A stretch of DNA of 64,000 nucleotides, from contig WWBZ02000007.1 in the NCBI GenBank assembly GCA_011503125.2, forward strand, positions 186,001-250,000, read 5' to 3'. The notes below the pieces were generated by a model. It was not told the DNA's origin. It worked only from the letters and a program-made list of their open reading frames with translations, and did not search any database. Numbering within the stretch: the stretch's first letter is position 1; each line of letters begins with the position of its first letter. A program made the position numbers and the translations under genes. Below are positions 10,296 through 21,933 of this stretch, in pieces. Source of the stretch: Botryosphaeria dothidea (lineage: Eukaryota > Ascomycota > Dothideomycetes > Botryosphaeriales > Botryosphaeriaceae).

Positions 10296-11737
10296 ATGGC
10301 TTTGTATCTCGCTCTTCGCTCCATCGTAGTCGTCGTCGGGAAGGTCGTTGTCTACTCGTACCTCAGTCCTTCCAATGACTTTACTGGGCGTATTGAAGTG
10401 CAGGCGCATCGGGGCGGGATGGGGATGAGGAGCGAGGAGTCTCTCTGGGTAAGTAAGCAAGCACGTTGCACACATAATAGCGAGTGGACAAAAGCAGGAA
10501 ACCGATAGTTCGTTCTTATAGGCGTTTGCGTATGCGATGGTAAGTTCCAATCATTTCAGCAAGGTGGTGTCCGTCCTTGTTATCTTCGAAAATGCGATGT
10601 GGAAGAAGGCGGACGACGAACGCTTTTTGAAGGACGATAAAGAACGGAAACCATCCTGAAGCTAAGAACATCTTGGAAAAATGTTGTCGCTGAGTAGCTT
10701 CAGGAAATCGGTGCCGATACGCTTGAGATGGATTCGGTCTTCACGAAGGACGGCGTGCGTGTAATTTGGCATGATGTTAAAAATAAAGATTATGTTCAAT
10801 CTTGAACACAGTTAAGCACTAACAGGAGAGAAAGCCCGACATCTACGAGACTAAGTGTACGGGAGACTACGTCGGAGAGTATATCAAAAACTTAACGCTG
10901 GCTCAGGTGAAGTCGCTGGACTGCGATCTTCAGTTACACGACTATGTTCAGCAGAATAGTAAGCTACCTTCGTCTAAGATCAATAGACTAATCTTGTAGG
11001 CCATAGAGCCGGTCTATAAGACAGAAAGCCACATTACAGATACTAACCGTGAATAACAGCTCACCACGGTACAAAGATCGCCATTCTCGAAGAAGTCCTC
11101 GAGCTAGTCAACTGCTACGGCGATAAGGATGTCACTATCAACCTCGAGACCAAGATCGACCCTACCGCCCCTGAGCGGACCTGGCCGGTCGAGAAATACA
11201 TCGAACTGATTCCAATTCTATCAAAACACGGCCTCCTCGAGCGTACCACTATTCAATCCTTCGACTGGCGCACGCATATCCTGATCCACGAGCAGTATCC
11301 CGCCGTTCCACTTGTCGCATTACTAGACCAGACGACCATAGTTCCCAATACTACTGGCGGCGCATACCCTTGGCTCGGTGGTCTTAACCTTGAGAAGGAC
11401 TACGACGGTGACTGGGTTGCCACGGCTGCCCGCGATCGGGGCGAGCGTGATAGGTCCAATCCACGGCTACCCGTCGAATCTAACCGTTAATTCGCCAGGA
11501 TACACGCTCTTCACAACGAAAAATGTCGTGGACAGGGCAAATCGGCTTGGTATGCAGGTTATTCCTGGGACCATCGACTATGAGGTTATGAGTAACAAGA
11601 TGATTGATGGCGGTGTTCATTCAATAATTAGCAACTATCCAGAGCGCGTCTTTGCCGTCGCTAGGCAGAGAGGTCTGTCTATAGGGCATGCTAAGAATCC
11701 CAGTATGCCGGAATGCCTCACGAACGCGAGTGTGTAA
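10296..11737 (+). CDS. Glycerophosphodiester phosphodiesterase-family protein, frameshifted late
   Basis: GDPD-family phosphodiesterase, which normally hydrolyses glycerophosphodiesters. The start ATG at 10296 opens a hydrophobic signal/anchor (LALRSIVVVVGKVVVYSYL). The catalytic block follows in successive exons: QAHRGGMGMRSEES, then EIGADTLEMDSVFTKDG and VIWHDE, giving the His, Glu/Asp and second His of the family. Later parts are KCTGDYVGEYIKNLTLAQVKSLDC, cut by introns, and DVTINLETKID. Introns such as the one after VIWHD use a weak GTTAAA donor. Near 11429-11431 one extra C (GCTGCCCGCGATC) shifts the frame; removing it continues to AIGASVIGPIHGYPS and the stop at 11737. As written the protein ends early at TAA about 60 nt later. 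This is either an error or a recent mutation. Confidence 0.75.
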
Positions 11738-12061
11738 AGAGGGGGAACCGATAGGGCAATGTTTTCACACACTCACAAAGGTACGAAGGGATCTTTCAGC
11801 GGGAAGTAAGACCGTACCTTGGTGAATCCTGTAGCTTCTTCGTCAGTCAATCTGTGTTAGCAGATGCTTGTCAATGCCATCTTATCCCGTCTTTTTCCAT
11901 TTCCTTGACTCCAGCCCGTGTACCAACGCTCCCACCAACGCGGCGCGAATTCTTTCTTAGCAGTCGAGGTGTTTTCATAGGATCTTTATGGCAATTTCCC
12001 CCAAGACTCTGTTTGCCTCAGGTAATCTCGAACCCACTCGACACCGCGCTCATCATCGCCA
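11738..12061. other. Convergent intergenic, nothing seen
   Basis: The stretch lies between two convergent genes and probably holds both 3' ends. No coding frame with family features was found. Confidence 0.4.
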
Positions 12062-13419
12062 TTACAAATTCGCATCCTGAGCATTCCACGTCGCAATCAC
12101 TAGGCCATAAACCGCGTGTGGCCAGCTCTCAAACTCAACCTTGAACCGCGGATCAACCTGGGCAAAAAGACTCCGCCATTGCGTTTCAGTCCGCTCCGTG
12201 GCGTTGTGAACAGCCAGCATGGTAAGATCCATCCGCCTGCATGGGAACTCTCGTCAGCTTAGAGAAAAACCAGCCAGCACTTGGACCACCCACCTGATCT
12301 TTTTCTCAGTGAGACTCGGATTCGCCGCCTCCGGCAATACCACCTCACAGCACACCACCCTCGCCCCATCCTTCAGCGCCGGCACGATGTTCTGCAAGAT
12401 CTTGATGCAATACTTGTCCGGCCAGTCATGCATGATCATCCGCATGAAGTACGCGTCCGCACCGCTGACCGGCTGCTCCGTGAAGAAGTCGTGAGGCCGG
12501 AAGGTGATGCGATCGCAGAACTGCGCGGGCAGCTCCTTCTCGCCGAACGCGCACGTGTCCGGGAGGTCTTCCACGACGAACGCCAAGTCCTTGGTGATGG
12601 CGGCGAGCTCCTGGCTGATCTGGCCCATGCCGCCGCCGACGTCGACGAGCACGTTGCCGGGCGCGTCGAGCGCGCGCCACAGAGCGCTGCTCGTGAAGTC
12701 GGTCGGCCCGGTCAAGGCGTGCTTGGCTAACCCGTGGAAGAGGCCGGCGGCGCGACGCGCCCGGTCCGGGTGCTTCGCGAGGTAGGGGAAGAAGGGGTCG
12801 TTGGTGTTGTGCGCGAGGTTCCAGCCGGTGTGGTTCGGCTCTTGTGAGACGGGCCACTTCTCGAGCGAGGCGACCACGTGGAACAATGCGGGATGCAGCT
12901 CTTCGGTGAACGCGTTGACTGCGTCGAAGATGTTGGGCGTGGCCAAGGATTTTGAAAGCGTCGTGTGATCCACGATGCCAGGTCTTGGTTCGTGGAAGAT
13001 CCTCGACATCATGGCCAGGCGGACGAGACGGGTGAGTACGGATTCTTCCAAATTAACCTTGGCGGCGAGTTCGTGGAAGGAGATTCCCTCATCTGGCACG
13101 TTGGCGGGAACGTTAAAATGAACTATAGCGCGAACGCATTGAGTATCGTGGAACTGAAGATATGAGCATCCCTCTTAGAAGCTGCATCGGTTCTTCTACG
13201 TACAGTGCTCATTAGCTCGAAGAGGGTTCCCCAGCTGCCGAGAAGCCGTGCCTGCAAGCCTTGAGCCTCATCAACCATCTGATCGCGCATCTCGATTGCT
13301 TCTTCACTCAGCTTCCGGGTTTCGAGCTTTGAATCCCACGTGAGGCCTTCGGAAGCGGCATATTGATCGAGCTTTTTGGCACAAGCCAGAAGTATTTCGG
13401 CAGTTGCTGTAAGCGACAT
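12062..13419 (-). CDS. SAM-dependent O-methyltransferase (COMT-like, secondary-metabolism type)
   Basis: O-methyltransferase with an N-terminal winged-helix dimerisation domain and a C-terminal Rossmann fold. Exons are 13204-13419 (start MSLTATAEILLACAKKL), 12294-13153 and 12062-12236. The first intron (13154-13203) joins GTLFELMST to FHDTQCVRAIVHFNVP, restoring the family frame; the second (12237-12293) joins LTEKKIR to RMDLTMLAVHN. The SAM site is VLVDVGGGMGQIS. The acidic loop is VVEDLP. The catalytic-His region is YFMRMIMHDWPDKYC, and the C-terminal ATWNAQDANL ends at TAA 12062. The length of about 416 aa is normal. No break is seen. The substrate, probably a phenol or enol hydroxyl, is unknown. 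It is one of several tailoring-type genes in the window. Confidence 0.9.
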
Positions 13420-15096
13420 TTGAGTGTTCGGCTGGTCAGAATCAAGCTGAGTGCGATACCAGCAAGCCCGGTTTTTGAAGACGAGGTGATCTCTCCAGCA
13501 GCTTAAATATCTTGATCGGACTAATGCGGATGTTGAATTCCTCATATATACTTCGAATGTGATAGCTAGGGTGCCTCTCCGATAATGCCGTTGTGTCGCC
13601 CAAAAGTCAAACTCAAACAGGCTTTCATGCGGGCCAAATATCCCCATTTGACGGACAGTGTGCCTCGTGCGAGATAACTGTCTGGCAGGCATGAACATCA
13701 CAATACGGACAAAGCCGCGAATATTTCGCCTTTGAATTTTCTGTGGAAGTAAATGCACAAGCAGTTTCCACTCATTCATACAGTCTTATCAAGGGTCCAA
13801 GAAAGAAAAAGCGAGGCGATTGCAAAGCTTGCTTGTGGGTAATGACTCACAGTCAGATTTAAACTCAAGAGCGCACTGATGAGGGAACGAATGCGAATGC
13901 TAAACGAGAGATAAGCACGATGCCAAATGAACTGCCACACGGTAGGGATGTCGGTCATGCATAAGGAAGGGAAAGAAATTAATAGAGCGAACCTTGCAAA
14001 ATCATATTCCACTTCCAAAAGTGCATATTTTGAATAAGGCTCATGCGGATCACGAAGCCTCTCTGCCGATCCTTTAGGCAACATGGAGCGGTTGGCATGT
14101 GAAACTCGCCAGTCGCACCGGACGGTGTGTAATTACAGCAGACAAAGGAAGAAAACCGGTACGCCACGCCTAGTCAACATTAAGGCTGGTGATACAAACA
14201 ATTTACAGTCGTTAGTACCGCCAAGAAGAAGCTTATATGTGAGAAGTCTCATGGAAAAGGGCTCCCGGGTTCTCCGGTACGTCACATTTCTGTTATAATC
14301 CGGGCGAGCACTGGATTTTGCTATTATTTCTACCTATTCGGTTGGCTACACTCCATGACGCCCGAGAAGGTCTAGCGAGTCGAGTATGTACATTGGAGAA
14401 GGTGCCTGGAGAAGACGTAGAGTGTGGTAGTTTGGCGTATTTTGGTCTGTTCACGCTATCCTGCTATGCATCGGACTGGTTGCGAACCAGATCAACACCA
14501 ATAACAGATTCTATAGTCTAACCCCATGCCACACTGAATGCGGCAGATGTTTATGGGGAATTGATGGAAAATGAGCTCAATCACCTCCGTTATCTGTTAT
14601 TGGATAGCATATTAGCTTAGTCATTCATTCTGAGACGTCTTGGGAGCAACACCACGAGCGCCTCAGCAATCAAGCAATCAAGTCATTCATTCATCGATTC
14701 CGACCGATCAAGCGCAAATTACATCAGGAATTCTTCTTGTTGTTGTAGGCAACGAAGCCCAACGATCTGTCAAAATACTATTCGAGTATAGACCCAGGCC
14801 AAAGTAACTTTTACCGAACGACATTGTGACGGGATCGACCGCCATATAAACATCCCTGCGCAATTAATATAATCGTGGTAATAGAGCTGTTACTTGTTCA
14901 AAGCCGTCAAAGTCATAGCATAGTGGGTACAGGCACCTTCACAGCATTATCGCTTTGGAGTGACTGAACTTTTCCAGGGATACCACTCAAGCACAGCCAT
15001 CACAATACGATCAGTGCTCGCAATGGCCTGTCGTGCTGGAAGTACACAGCCACAATTCATTAACACATCTGCATTCCCGACTCAGGCCTCTTCACC
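13420..15096. other. Intergenic, no gene supported
   Basis: About 1.7 kb between two leftward genes. Frames of 60-200 codons occur but none shows motifs, signal sequence or consistent splicing. The promoter of the O-methyltransferase must lie at its left end. Confidence 0.4.
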
Positions 15097-16088
15097 TCAG
15101 TTTGAGAGTAACTCTGAAACTCTCCCCTTGATACCGGCCTGCTCCTCCTCCGTGAATGACATTCCAAACCAGTCTTGCAGGGCTTTCAAACGCTCGGACT
15201 CAGAGGTACATGATTGAATCACACGAGTCTTGCCGCCGAGGTTCTCTTTCACGTCACCACCGACGAGCATCAGCTTGCCGTAGATCTCCACTGTGCCGTC
15301 CTCACCACCTCTGCGAAGAAACTTGACAACAAACGGCGTCACAGTCTGAAAGCTGTCGGGGGCCTTGCTGGTGAAGAAGTTCATGACTTCGAGGTCGTTG
15401 TGAACGAATTCGGTTTCCGTGAAGCAGCAAAACGAGTTCCATGGCTGCTCCGGCGCATTCCGGTACTGGTAGATCCAGACCTTGGGTCTCTGCATGCAAG
15501 TGTTGGTCGCATTATCGATGCTTGCGTAGTCGAAGCGGATCTCCTGTGGGCCAAGGTTCTGCGTAATGTGGTGTTTGACAAGCGGCATAGGCTTCCGCAT
15601 TGCGTCGCCACCGAAACCGGGATCGGTTACCCATTTGGTACCATCGGCGAGGGTGACAATATTCACGACGTGCCTCCTGTAACCTGTGAGACAATGCAAC
15701 GTTGCTGTTGGCGAGATACGTACCACCCAAGATATTCACCAACCGGGATACCGTCACTACGAACCCTTGGTCTTGCACCAGTAAGGTATACCTGAAAGCC
15801 AAGAGATCGCAGCACACTGTTGAAAAAGAGGTTCTGCTCCATGCAGTACCCACCACGTCCATTTGCTAGAAACTTCTCGAGAATGACGTGTACGTCAAGA
15901 GAGATGTTGACGTCCTTTGCATAGTGCAGAGATAAATTCTCGTACGGGATGGTAGAGATATGATGAGTGTGCAAGGCTGTTAAGAATGCAATATCCAGTG
16001 GAGGCTTGGGCTCCGTCCGATAAGCTTTGAGTAACCCAATGTGGTTGAAATAGCGCTCGAGCTCTCCAGAAGTTAGGAATGAGTCCAT
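15097..16088 (-). CDS. Arylamine N-acetyltransferase
   Basis: Cytosolic NAT transferring an acyl group from CoA to aromatic amines or hydrazines. The start MDSFLTSGELERYFNHIGL at 16088 matches the family N-terminus. Exon 1 (15724-16088) contains ISTIPYENLSLHY and the nucleophile site GRGGYCMEQN. An intron at 15677-15723 joins EYLGW to RHVVNIVTLADG, supplying the catalytic His. The catalytic Asp follows in KWVTDPGFGGDAM. All three residues of the Cys-His-Asp triad are present. The length of about 314 aa is normal for fungal NATs. Such enzymes detoxify aromatic amines such as benzoxazolinones or their aminophenol products in plant-associated fungi; that role here is inference. Confidence 0.92.
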
Positions 16089-16975
16089 ACTGGACAGCGA
16101 GCAAAGAGTGAGTGTAAAGTGCCCAGGTTGCTTGCGCTTGAATATATTTCGAAGTCTTTGAATGAAGACGCGAGGAGCAGTAGACAGACCAGTTACCTTC
16201 ACAAGGGGAACATGAGTCATACACGGCAGGGAAAACACTTTTACAGGTCAAACATCCGAGACTCTCAATACGAATTTCACTAAGACTCTCACAGCGAATC
16301 AAGTTTACTTGTACTTTACCGGCTATGGAAGATCCTCTTCCGCCGTAGTTTTAATGCTTGGTCTGTATATCAGGCATCACGGGCCACATGCTAACCGGGA
16401 CAACTGGTCAATGCGCACGAGCCGGCGAAGCCTTTGCTCACATTTCAATTACCACAACTACATCTCTGGGCCTTTTGATTTACAATAGATAGGCAAACTG
16501 CATGGCAGATGTGTCAAAGGATCGATTTCCCTGCAAGTAATTTTGAAAGATAAGTAAGCGCCACGTATCACGCAACCAATATGCTCTATGATGCAAGGTA
16601 TCCACAGGGCCGGATCATAGTGAATTCACGATGTACTGTTGGCCTTGGGGCTGAGTCAAAAAAATGACAACCGGATGGATTCTCATCGGCCTTCGCTACA
16701 GCTAAGCTCAGGCCATTCCCCCGCTATGGCGACCTGCCTCCTGCGGTAGCCTAGAGTGTCTGGCTGTCGCATGTACATACTCAACTGGGTGGGCTCCGGA
16801 AACGATTGCAGAGGGGTTTGACTAGTCCCTCTCGGTCAGTGACTCAGAGACCTACTCTGTTCACCAGTCATACGCGTAGTGCATTCGCATGGACCTACCA
16901 AATTTGGCAGATTTACGCAAGGATCGCAAATCCACAGAAAATGATCGTCCGTATAGCTTGTTAATGAGGCATTCT
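16089..16975. other. Intergenic, nothing recognised
   Basis: Upstream of the NAT start and before the broken glycosyltransferase. Any 5' part of that glycosyltransferase would be expected here but was not recognised. Confidence 0.35.
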
Positions 16976-17478
16976 CTCTCAGTATGGGCTTGGCAGATTG
17001 TCCACATCACGCTTCAAGGACGCCGAGGCAGAGTTGAAACTTACGTTCATCGACCGAAAATCGTCAAGAGTTTTCCTCAACACGGCCAGACACCTGGATA
17101 AATCTACGGGCACACTTTCTAAACGTTCACATCCAGGCCATCGACTTCGCCGCTATACCGTTTGATGCGCAGCTAGGGGTCATACAGGAAACCGATGTCC
17201 TCGTTGGCGTCCACGGCGCCGGAATGGCTCACGCGATGTTCCTGCCCGACGAATCTAGCGTTGTGGAGATGCTCCCCCACAATCTCGACTATAGGGTGTT
17301 CAGGAACCTGGCGAAATTGAGAGGCGATCGGTATTTCAGCACTCACGCAGAACTTGTAGGCAGTGGCGACTGGGGTTCTCTAGACGTAGAAATGGATGAG
17401 GACAGCTTTATTGAGCTGGTTGAGGCTGGCAGAAGAGCAGTGTTACATAGAGGGACACGAGATGACGACGTTGTCTGA
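16976..17478 (+). pseudogene. Truncated, frameshifted GT61 glycosyltransferase (EOGT-like C-terminus)
   Basis: Two frames together give a C-terminal GT61 (DUF563, EGF-domain O-GlcNAc-transferase-like) domain. The first reads LKLTFIDRKSSRVFLNTARHLDK up to about 17103. Then one extra base (AAAT) shifts to the frame reading LRAHFLNVHIQAIDFAAIPF and on through DVLVGVHGAGMAHAMFLP and SSVVEMLPHNLDYRVFRNL to the stop at 17478. The VHGAGMAH motif is the family hallmark. Normal members have several hundred residues before this point, and no such sequence was found upstream. I read it as a 5'-truncated pseudogene. A sequencing error would explain the shift but not the missing front. Confidence 0.7.
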
Positions 17479-17697
17479 CGAGTGAATGTCGGTATACCAA
17501 TTTCTGTGCCTGAATACCTTATCTGTGCTAGTGCACTTGGCGCACTTGATGGGAGAGCGTCCGAAACATATTCGTCGGCGAGGCCGGCACGGCAAGCAGA
17601 TTCAAGCTACCGTCCGATCCTCCGACACTCTCGCCCTGTACTCTGCCAGACTGAAGTTGTTTTCCCGAAAAACGGATGATCGCGGTTAATATTTTTA

Positions 17698-19290
17698 TCA
17701 TGAGAGCATCACCTGTTCTACGGGCCGCTGTAACCATCGCTGGTACTCGGTGCCAACATTTGACGCGACCACGGAGACAATATGTACACCCCACCCCTCT
17801 AACCACCAAGTCCGGTCAATGCGGCGCAACAAAACAGCAAAATGACCAAGTATCAACAGTGCATGCGGCCTGTTCTCTCGCAGTTGCACCAAGAACTGAT
17901 CATCCGCTTGGCAAAGCCAGGAGAAAGCAAGCCTCGTTGTGATGACCGTGATCAAGGAAGGCGGAGAAGACGTTACTCAGTTCATCCAAAGCCCGGAGAC
18001 AGACTTGCCGTGACTGCTCCGCCTGCTGCCCATCCTCCTTATCGGCCCACATATCCGCTTCGATGAACTCTCGCAGGCCCGCAAGCACCTCCAGGTCGTG
18101 CCTCGTCGAATCCGTCAACGCCGCCGCCGCCCTCCGCCCTCCGCCAGAGTCGCCCAATCCCTCCTCCCCTCGCGCGCATCTCCTCCGCAGCCTCCCCGGC
18201 CGCAGCTCCTCCCTCAACGCAACTCCGACATCGCTCCTCGCCACCAGCCACGCGCGCCCGGGATCCGCAATCGCCTTGATCCCGCGCATCAGCCTGACCC
18301 ACTCCACCGCCGTCCCGGCCCTCTCGTCCCCGCCCCCGACGAGGAGCGACAGCGCCCCGGGCTCCCGCGGCAGCGCCATCGAGATCACCATCGTCAGCAC
18401 CGCGAAGACGTACAGCGGCGCGCTCATCTCGGCCGAGACGTCGGCGTCCAGCAGGGCCGCGCGGCCGGCACGCAGGGCGAGCTGGTGCTGCGCGATGGCG
18501 CGCTGCGTGTGGAGGGGGGACGAGGGAGAGGAGGTGCGGGCGAGGCGCGGCACGTCGTAGGCCCACCAGTGCTGGAGCTCGGGGCTCCAGGGGCTAAGGG
18601 TCGGGGCGGTGGCAGTCGTGAAGTGGTGGAGGAGGGAAAGGTCGGTCACGTCGAGGGGGAGGTCGTGTTCGGATGGGAGAGGAGTGAGGGGCGGGAGCGG
18701 TCGCGGCGCTGTTGAGTTCTCGGATTGGGGAGTTGAGGGGTTGGAGCTGAGTGGAGTGGTTGCTCGGGTTGTTGGGTTTGTGCTGTTCGGATTCCATGGG
18801 ATGAATTGGGCGGAGTTGGGTGTTGGTGCAGGGGATGGTGAGTTCTGACCCGGTACCGCAGGGCTGCTGCTACTGGCAAGTGTCTCAGTATGACCAGTGC
18901 TGACTGCGAAATCGCAATTCATGCTGTGCTTCTTGCATGGCCAGCAATGTGGCTTGGACTCGTCGCACTGTATACAAGCCAGAAGTATTCCACTTTGAGA
19001 GAGGGCGATCGCCGAGTTCGGAGGAAAAGCCAGAAACCAGAAACATGTGGAGTTTGACCGAGTACGAGAACGAAAAACAATTCCGATTAGCAATTACTGC
19101 GGTAAAGAGATGTACTCACCTTGATCCTCCTCTCTTTGCAGTTCTTACATCCATTTCGGGACTTGCGGTGTGATCTCCGCGAACCGTGAGGATTGCGTGC
19201 CTTTGCCGAGGTGAGCTGTCGTGTGCAGCTCGCATCCACGTCAGCAGGCCGAGGCGCAATGTATGGATACATGGGCGAGGCCTGATGCAA
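17698..19290 (-). CDS. Zn2Cys6 transcription factor (Upc2-like layout), possible frame break
   Basis: Nuclear regulator. Exon 1 (19120-19290) ends NGCKNCKERRIK; a 152-nt intron (18968-19119) lies inside the zinc cluster, and exon 2 resumes CDESKPHC then CKKHSMNCDF. This arrangement, with the intron between Lys and the third Cys, is common in Upc2-type regulators. A Ser/Pro/Thr-rich linker follows, then a helical region (LSLLHHFTTATAPTLS, LQHWWAYDVPRLA). The C-terminal frame WWLEGWGVHIVSVV to the stop at 17698 also fits the family, but it is one base out of frame from the main exon at about 17930. I found no convincing intron there. The gene is divergent from the FAD oxidoreductase, which it might control. 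Confidence 0.78.
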
Positions 19291-19754
19291 AATTCAGAGA
19301 GAGATGTTTGTCTGAAGACGTTAAGGTGGAGACGTGAAGACATTTGTCAGTGGGGACCTTCAGCTACTGCGATAGACCCTTTTCGGACCCGAAACACGAG
19401 TCAAGTACACGTCTCCGAACCAATGAGTGCCGTGTATTTAGAGCCGTGGTGCAATGACGTACATCTGTGGCGGACGTATTTCGTGGATCGGCGAATCAGA
19501 GGTCGTTGTCGGATCCGTATCCGGGGAGTCTCAAAGGGTAAGTGTGTTTCCATTCGCATAGTCTCAGCTATACTGTCTACGTACTACAACCGCTACATCT
19601 TTCCCGATAGCCCCAATTATCCGGGAGAGAGATCTGCTCTACTCATCCCTAAAAACGAATAAAAGATCTGATCTTCGGTATAAGAAAGATGGACGTCCGT
19701 TGAGAATGTGGCTCATCCTGCGGCTCCAAACCGGTCGCCAGCAACTTCACTATC

Positions 19755-21370
19755 ATGGCCTCTCCGAAGATCTCTTTATCTCTACTTCTTGTCGGAGGAA
19801 TCGGCGCCCTAACCCAAATTTCGCTTCACCGTCAGCAGCATGTCATTTTTTGAGCGCGACGTATCCCAACATCACCTCCTATCCAAACCAAACCGCCTAC
19901 ATCGATGTCAATGAAGTTATGACTAGTCTTTCTTCATATGATTTTGAACAAATTCTGATCAGGAGAGTGTACTAGACTACTGGTCCGCTGCAGCATCTCT
20001 CGATCCTGCATGCATCTTCGCCCCCACATCCGCGGAGACCATGAGCGCTGCCGTTGAAGCCTTGGTCAAGTACAACGTTCCATTTGCGATCAGGGGAGGA
20101 GGCCACATGGCCATTCCCGGATACGCCAATATCGGCTCCACCGGTGTGCTCCTGTCAAGCACCAACTTGAACCAGCTTGAGCTCTCGGAAGACAAACCAA
20201 GTGTCGCTGTCGGCCCTGGTAATCGACGGGGCGACGTCTTTAACTATCTTGAGCCGCACGGACTGGCTGTTATTGGTGGAAGAATGAGCATCGTCGGAGT
20301 CCCCGGTCTCATCATGAGCGAAGGCATTTCCAACTTTGGCAATGAATATGGCTGGGCATCCTCAAACATCGATGCGCACACCGTATGGTTCCCATCCTGA
20401 GAAACCGAATACAGGTCTTGGCCAACGCTGACTTGAATAGTGCGTCCTAAGCAACGGTGATGTTGTCGTGGTAAACGCGACCAACGAATACGCTGACCTT
20501 TTCTGGGCACTCCGCGGCGGCGGCAACTCCTTCTGCCTGGTCACCAACTTCCAAATGCGGATCATCGAAACGCCGGCCATGGTCGCCGGTCAGCGCGGAT
20601 ACGGCTCCGGAGACGATATTGGCAAAGTGTTCCTGGACAGCGTTTACCAGATGGCCGTCCACCCGTCCCCTGACGTCAAGGGCGCCATCACGCCAATCGC
20701 CCGCGCCGGCGCCGGCATCAACGGCACGACGTACAACGGCAATGAGACCGCCCCGACATTCTTCGCCAACTTCTCCTCCCCCGTCCTGACCCCTGAGCAA
20801 GACACCTTCGACGCGATCTCCGGTATGGGAGCGGCCAGCGAAGCCATGAGTGAAGGCACCGATCAGGTACTCGGCATGCGCGAGGTCTGGTGGGTGCTGC
20901 TCATCCTCGCCGACCGCGAGGCCATGCAGATCATCCACGACAGCTACTTCGCCATGGCACAGGAGTACTTGGCCGACGTCGAGGACTGGATCACGGGGAT
21001 GGCGCTGAACATCGTATCCAAGGAGTTCGCCGTGGCCAGCATTACCAACGGTGGCGATCCCATGGGCCTGGATCCGAACGCCGCGCCGTACCTCTGGATC
21101 GAGGAGAGCATCGCCTGGAAGAACGCGGCGGACGATGCGACCGTGCAGGCCTTCTATGACGCTGTCAACGCGAACCTTACGGCGCAGTTGGAACCGCGGG
21201 GTGTGCTGCACGACTTCGTGTACATGAACGATGCCAATGCGAAACAGGACGTGTTCGCCGGGTACCCCAAGAGCAGCGTGCAGCTGTTGAAGATGGTCAG
21301 GGAGAAGTATGATCCGGATATGGTCTTCACCAATCAGATGCCTGGCGGATTCAAGGTAGCGCATGCTTAG
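19755..21370 (+). CDS. Secreted BBE/FAD-linked oxidoreductase
   Basis: Flavin oxidase of the FAD_binding_4/berberine-bridge type. Start 19755 gives a clear signal peptide (MASPKISLSLLLVGGIGAL). The mature part begins SAACHFLSATYPNITSYPN, but the two are one base out of frame near 19800-19825. Exons end at 19915, span 19963-20382, and run 20441-21370. The PP-loop segment is FAIRGGGHMAIPGYANIG, with the His expected to bind FAD covalently. The second FAD region GRMSIVGVPGLIMSEGISNFG is present, as is NADLFWALRGGG-like EYADLFWALRGGGNSF. The C-terminus has the FTNQMPGGFKV ending. Such enzymes oxidise natural-product intermediates and often sit in biosynthetic clusters. Its neighbour is a Zn2Cys6 regulator on the opposite strand. 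Confidence 0.85.
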
Positions 21371-21933
21371 AAGGCAAATGGTATTCACTGCCACTTCCGT
21401 CTATACTGCGGAGAATGTACATATGTAGTAGATAGTCCATCAATACATCTAGATAGCAACTACCGTGGTCTTTACTCAAGCGATGAAGCAAAAAGGTTAA
21501 TTGAGTAGGAGTGGTCGCGGGGAGATGCTCCGTGGCTGCAGTACTGCTTACTAAGCCAGCCACCAACCCACCACAAAGCGACTGTCCAAAGAAAAAGCAG
21601 TATCTGCGCGTGCCATCGGATGATGTACCTGATGTAATGCACCAGAGCGCTCTAGCCTAGATTCCTGAATTCCTTAGCGTTCCTGCCAGGTTCCTTCGCC
21701 GCAATCTCCGGGACTTAACTCCGCTTATGATAAACCGACACCTCCAGCGGAGCAAACCACAAAAGCTTACTGCTTACATCCGTTCGCCATCAGAGTACAC
21801 CGAGTCCGTCAGCTATTACAAACACCGAGTCCGGGTCAGACAGTCATCAAAGGTTTATAAAGCAGTGGAACTCCCCGGAGCTATTGCAACAATCACAATA
21901 CTTATCTGTCAACTGCGCACAAAAAGGACCAAA

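Noticed and set aside
20447..21394. 315-codon minus-strand frame over the FAD oxidase
   Set aside because: Antisense shadow of exon 3; the sense strand has FAD-oxidase motifs and correct splicing.
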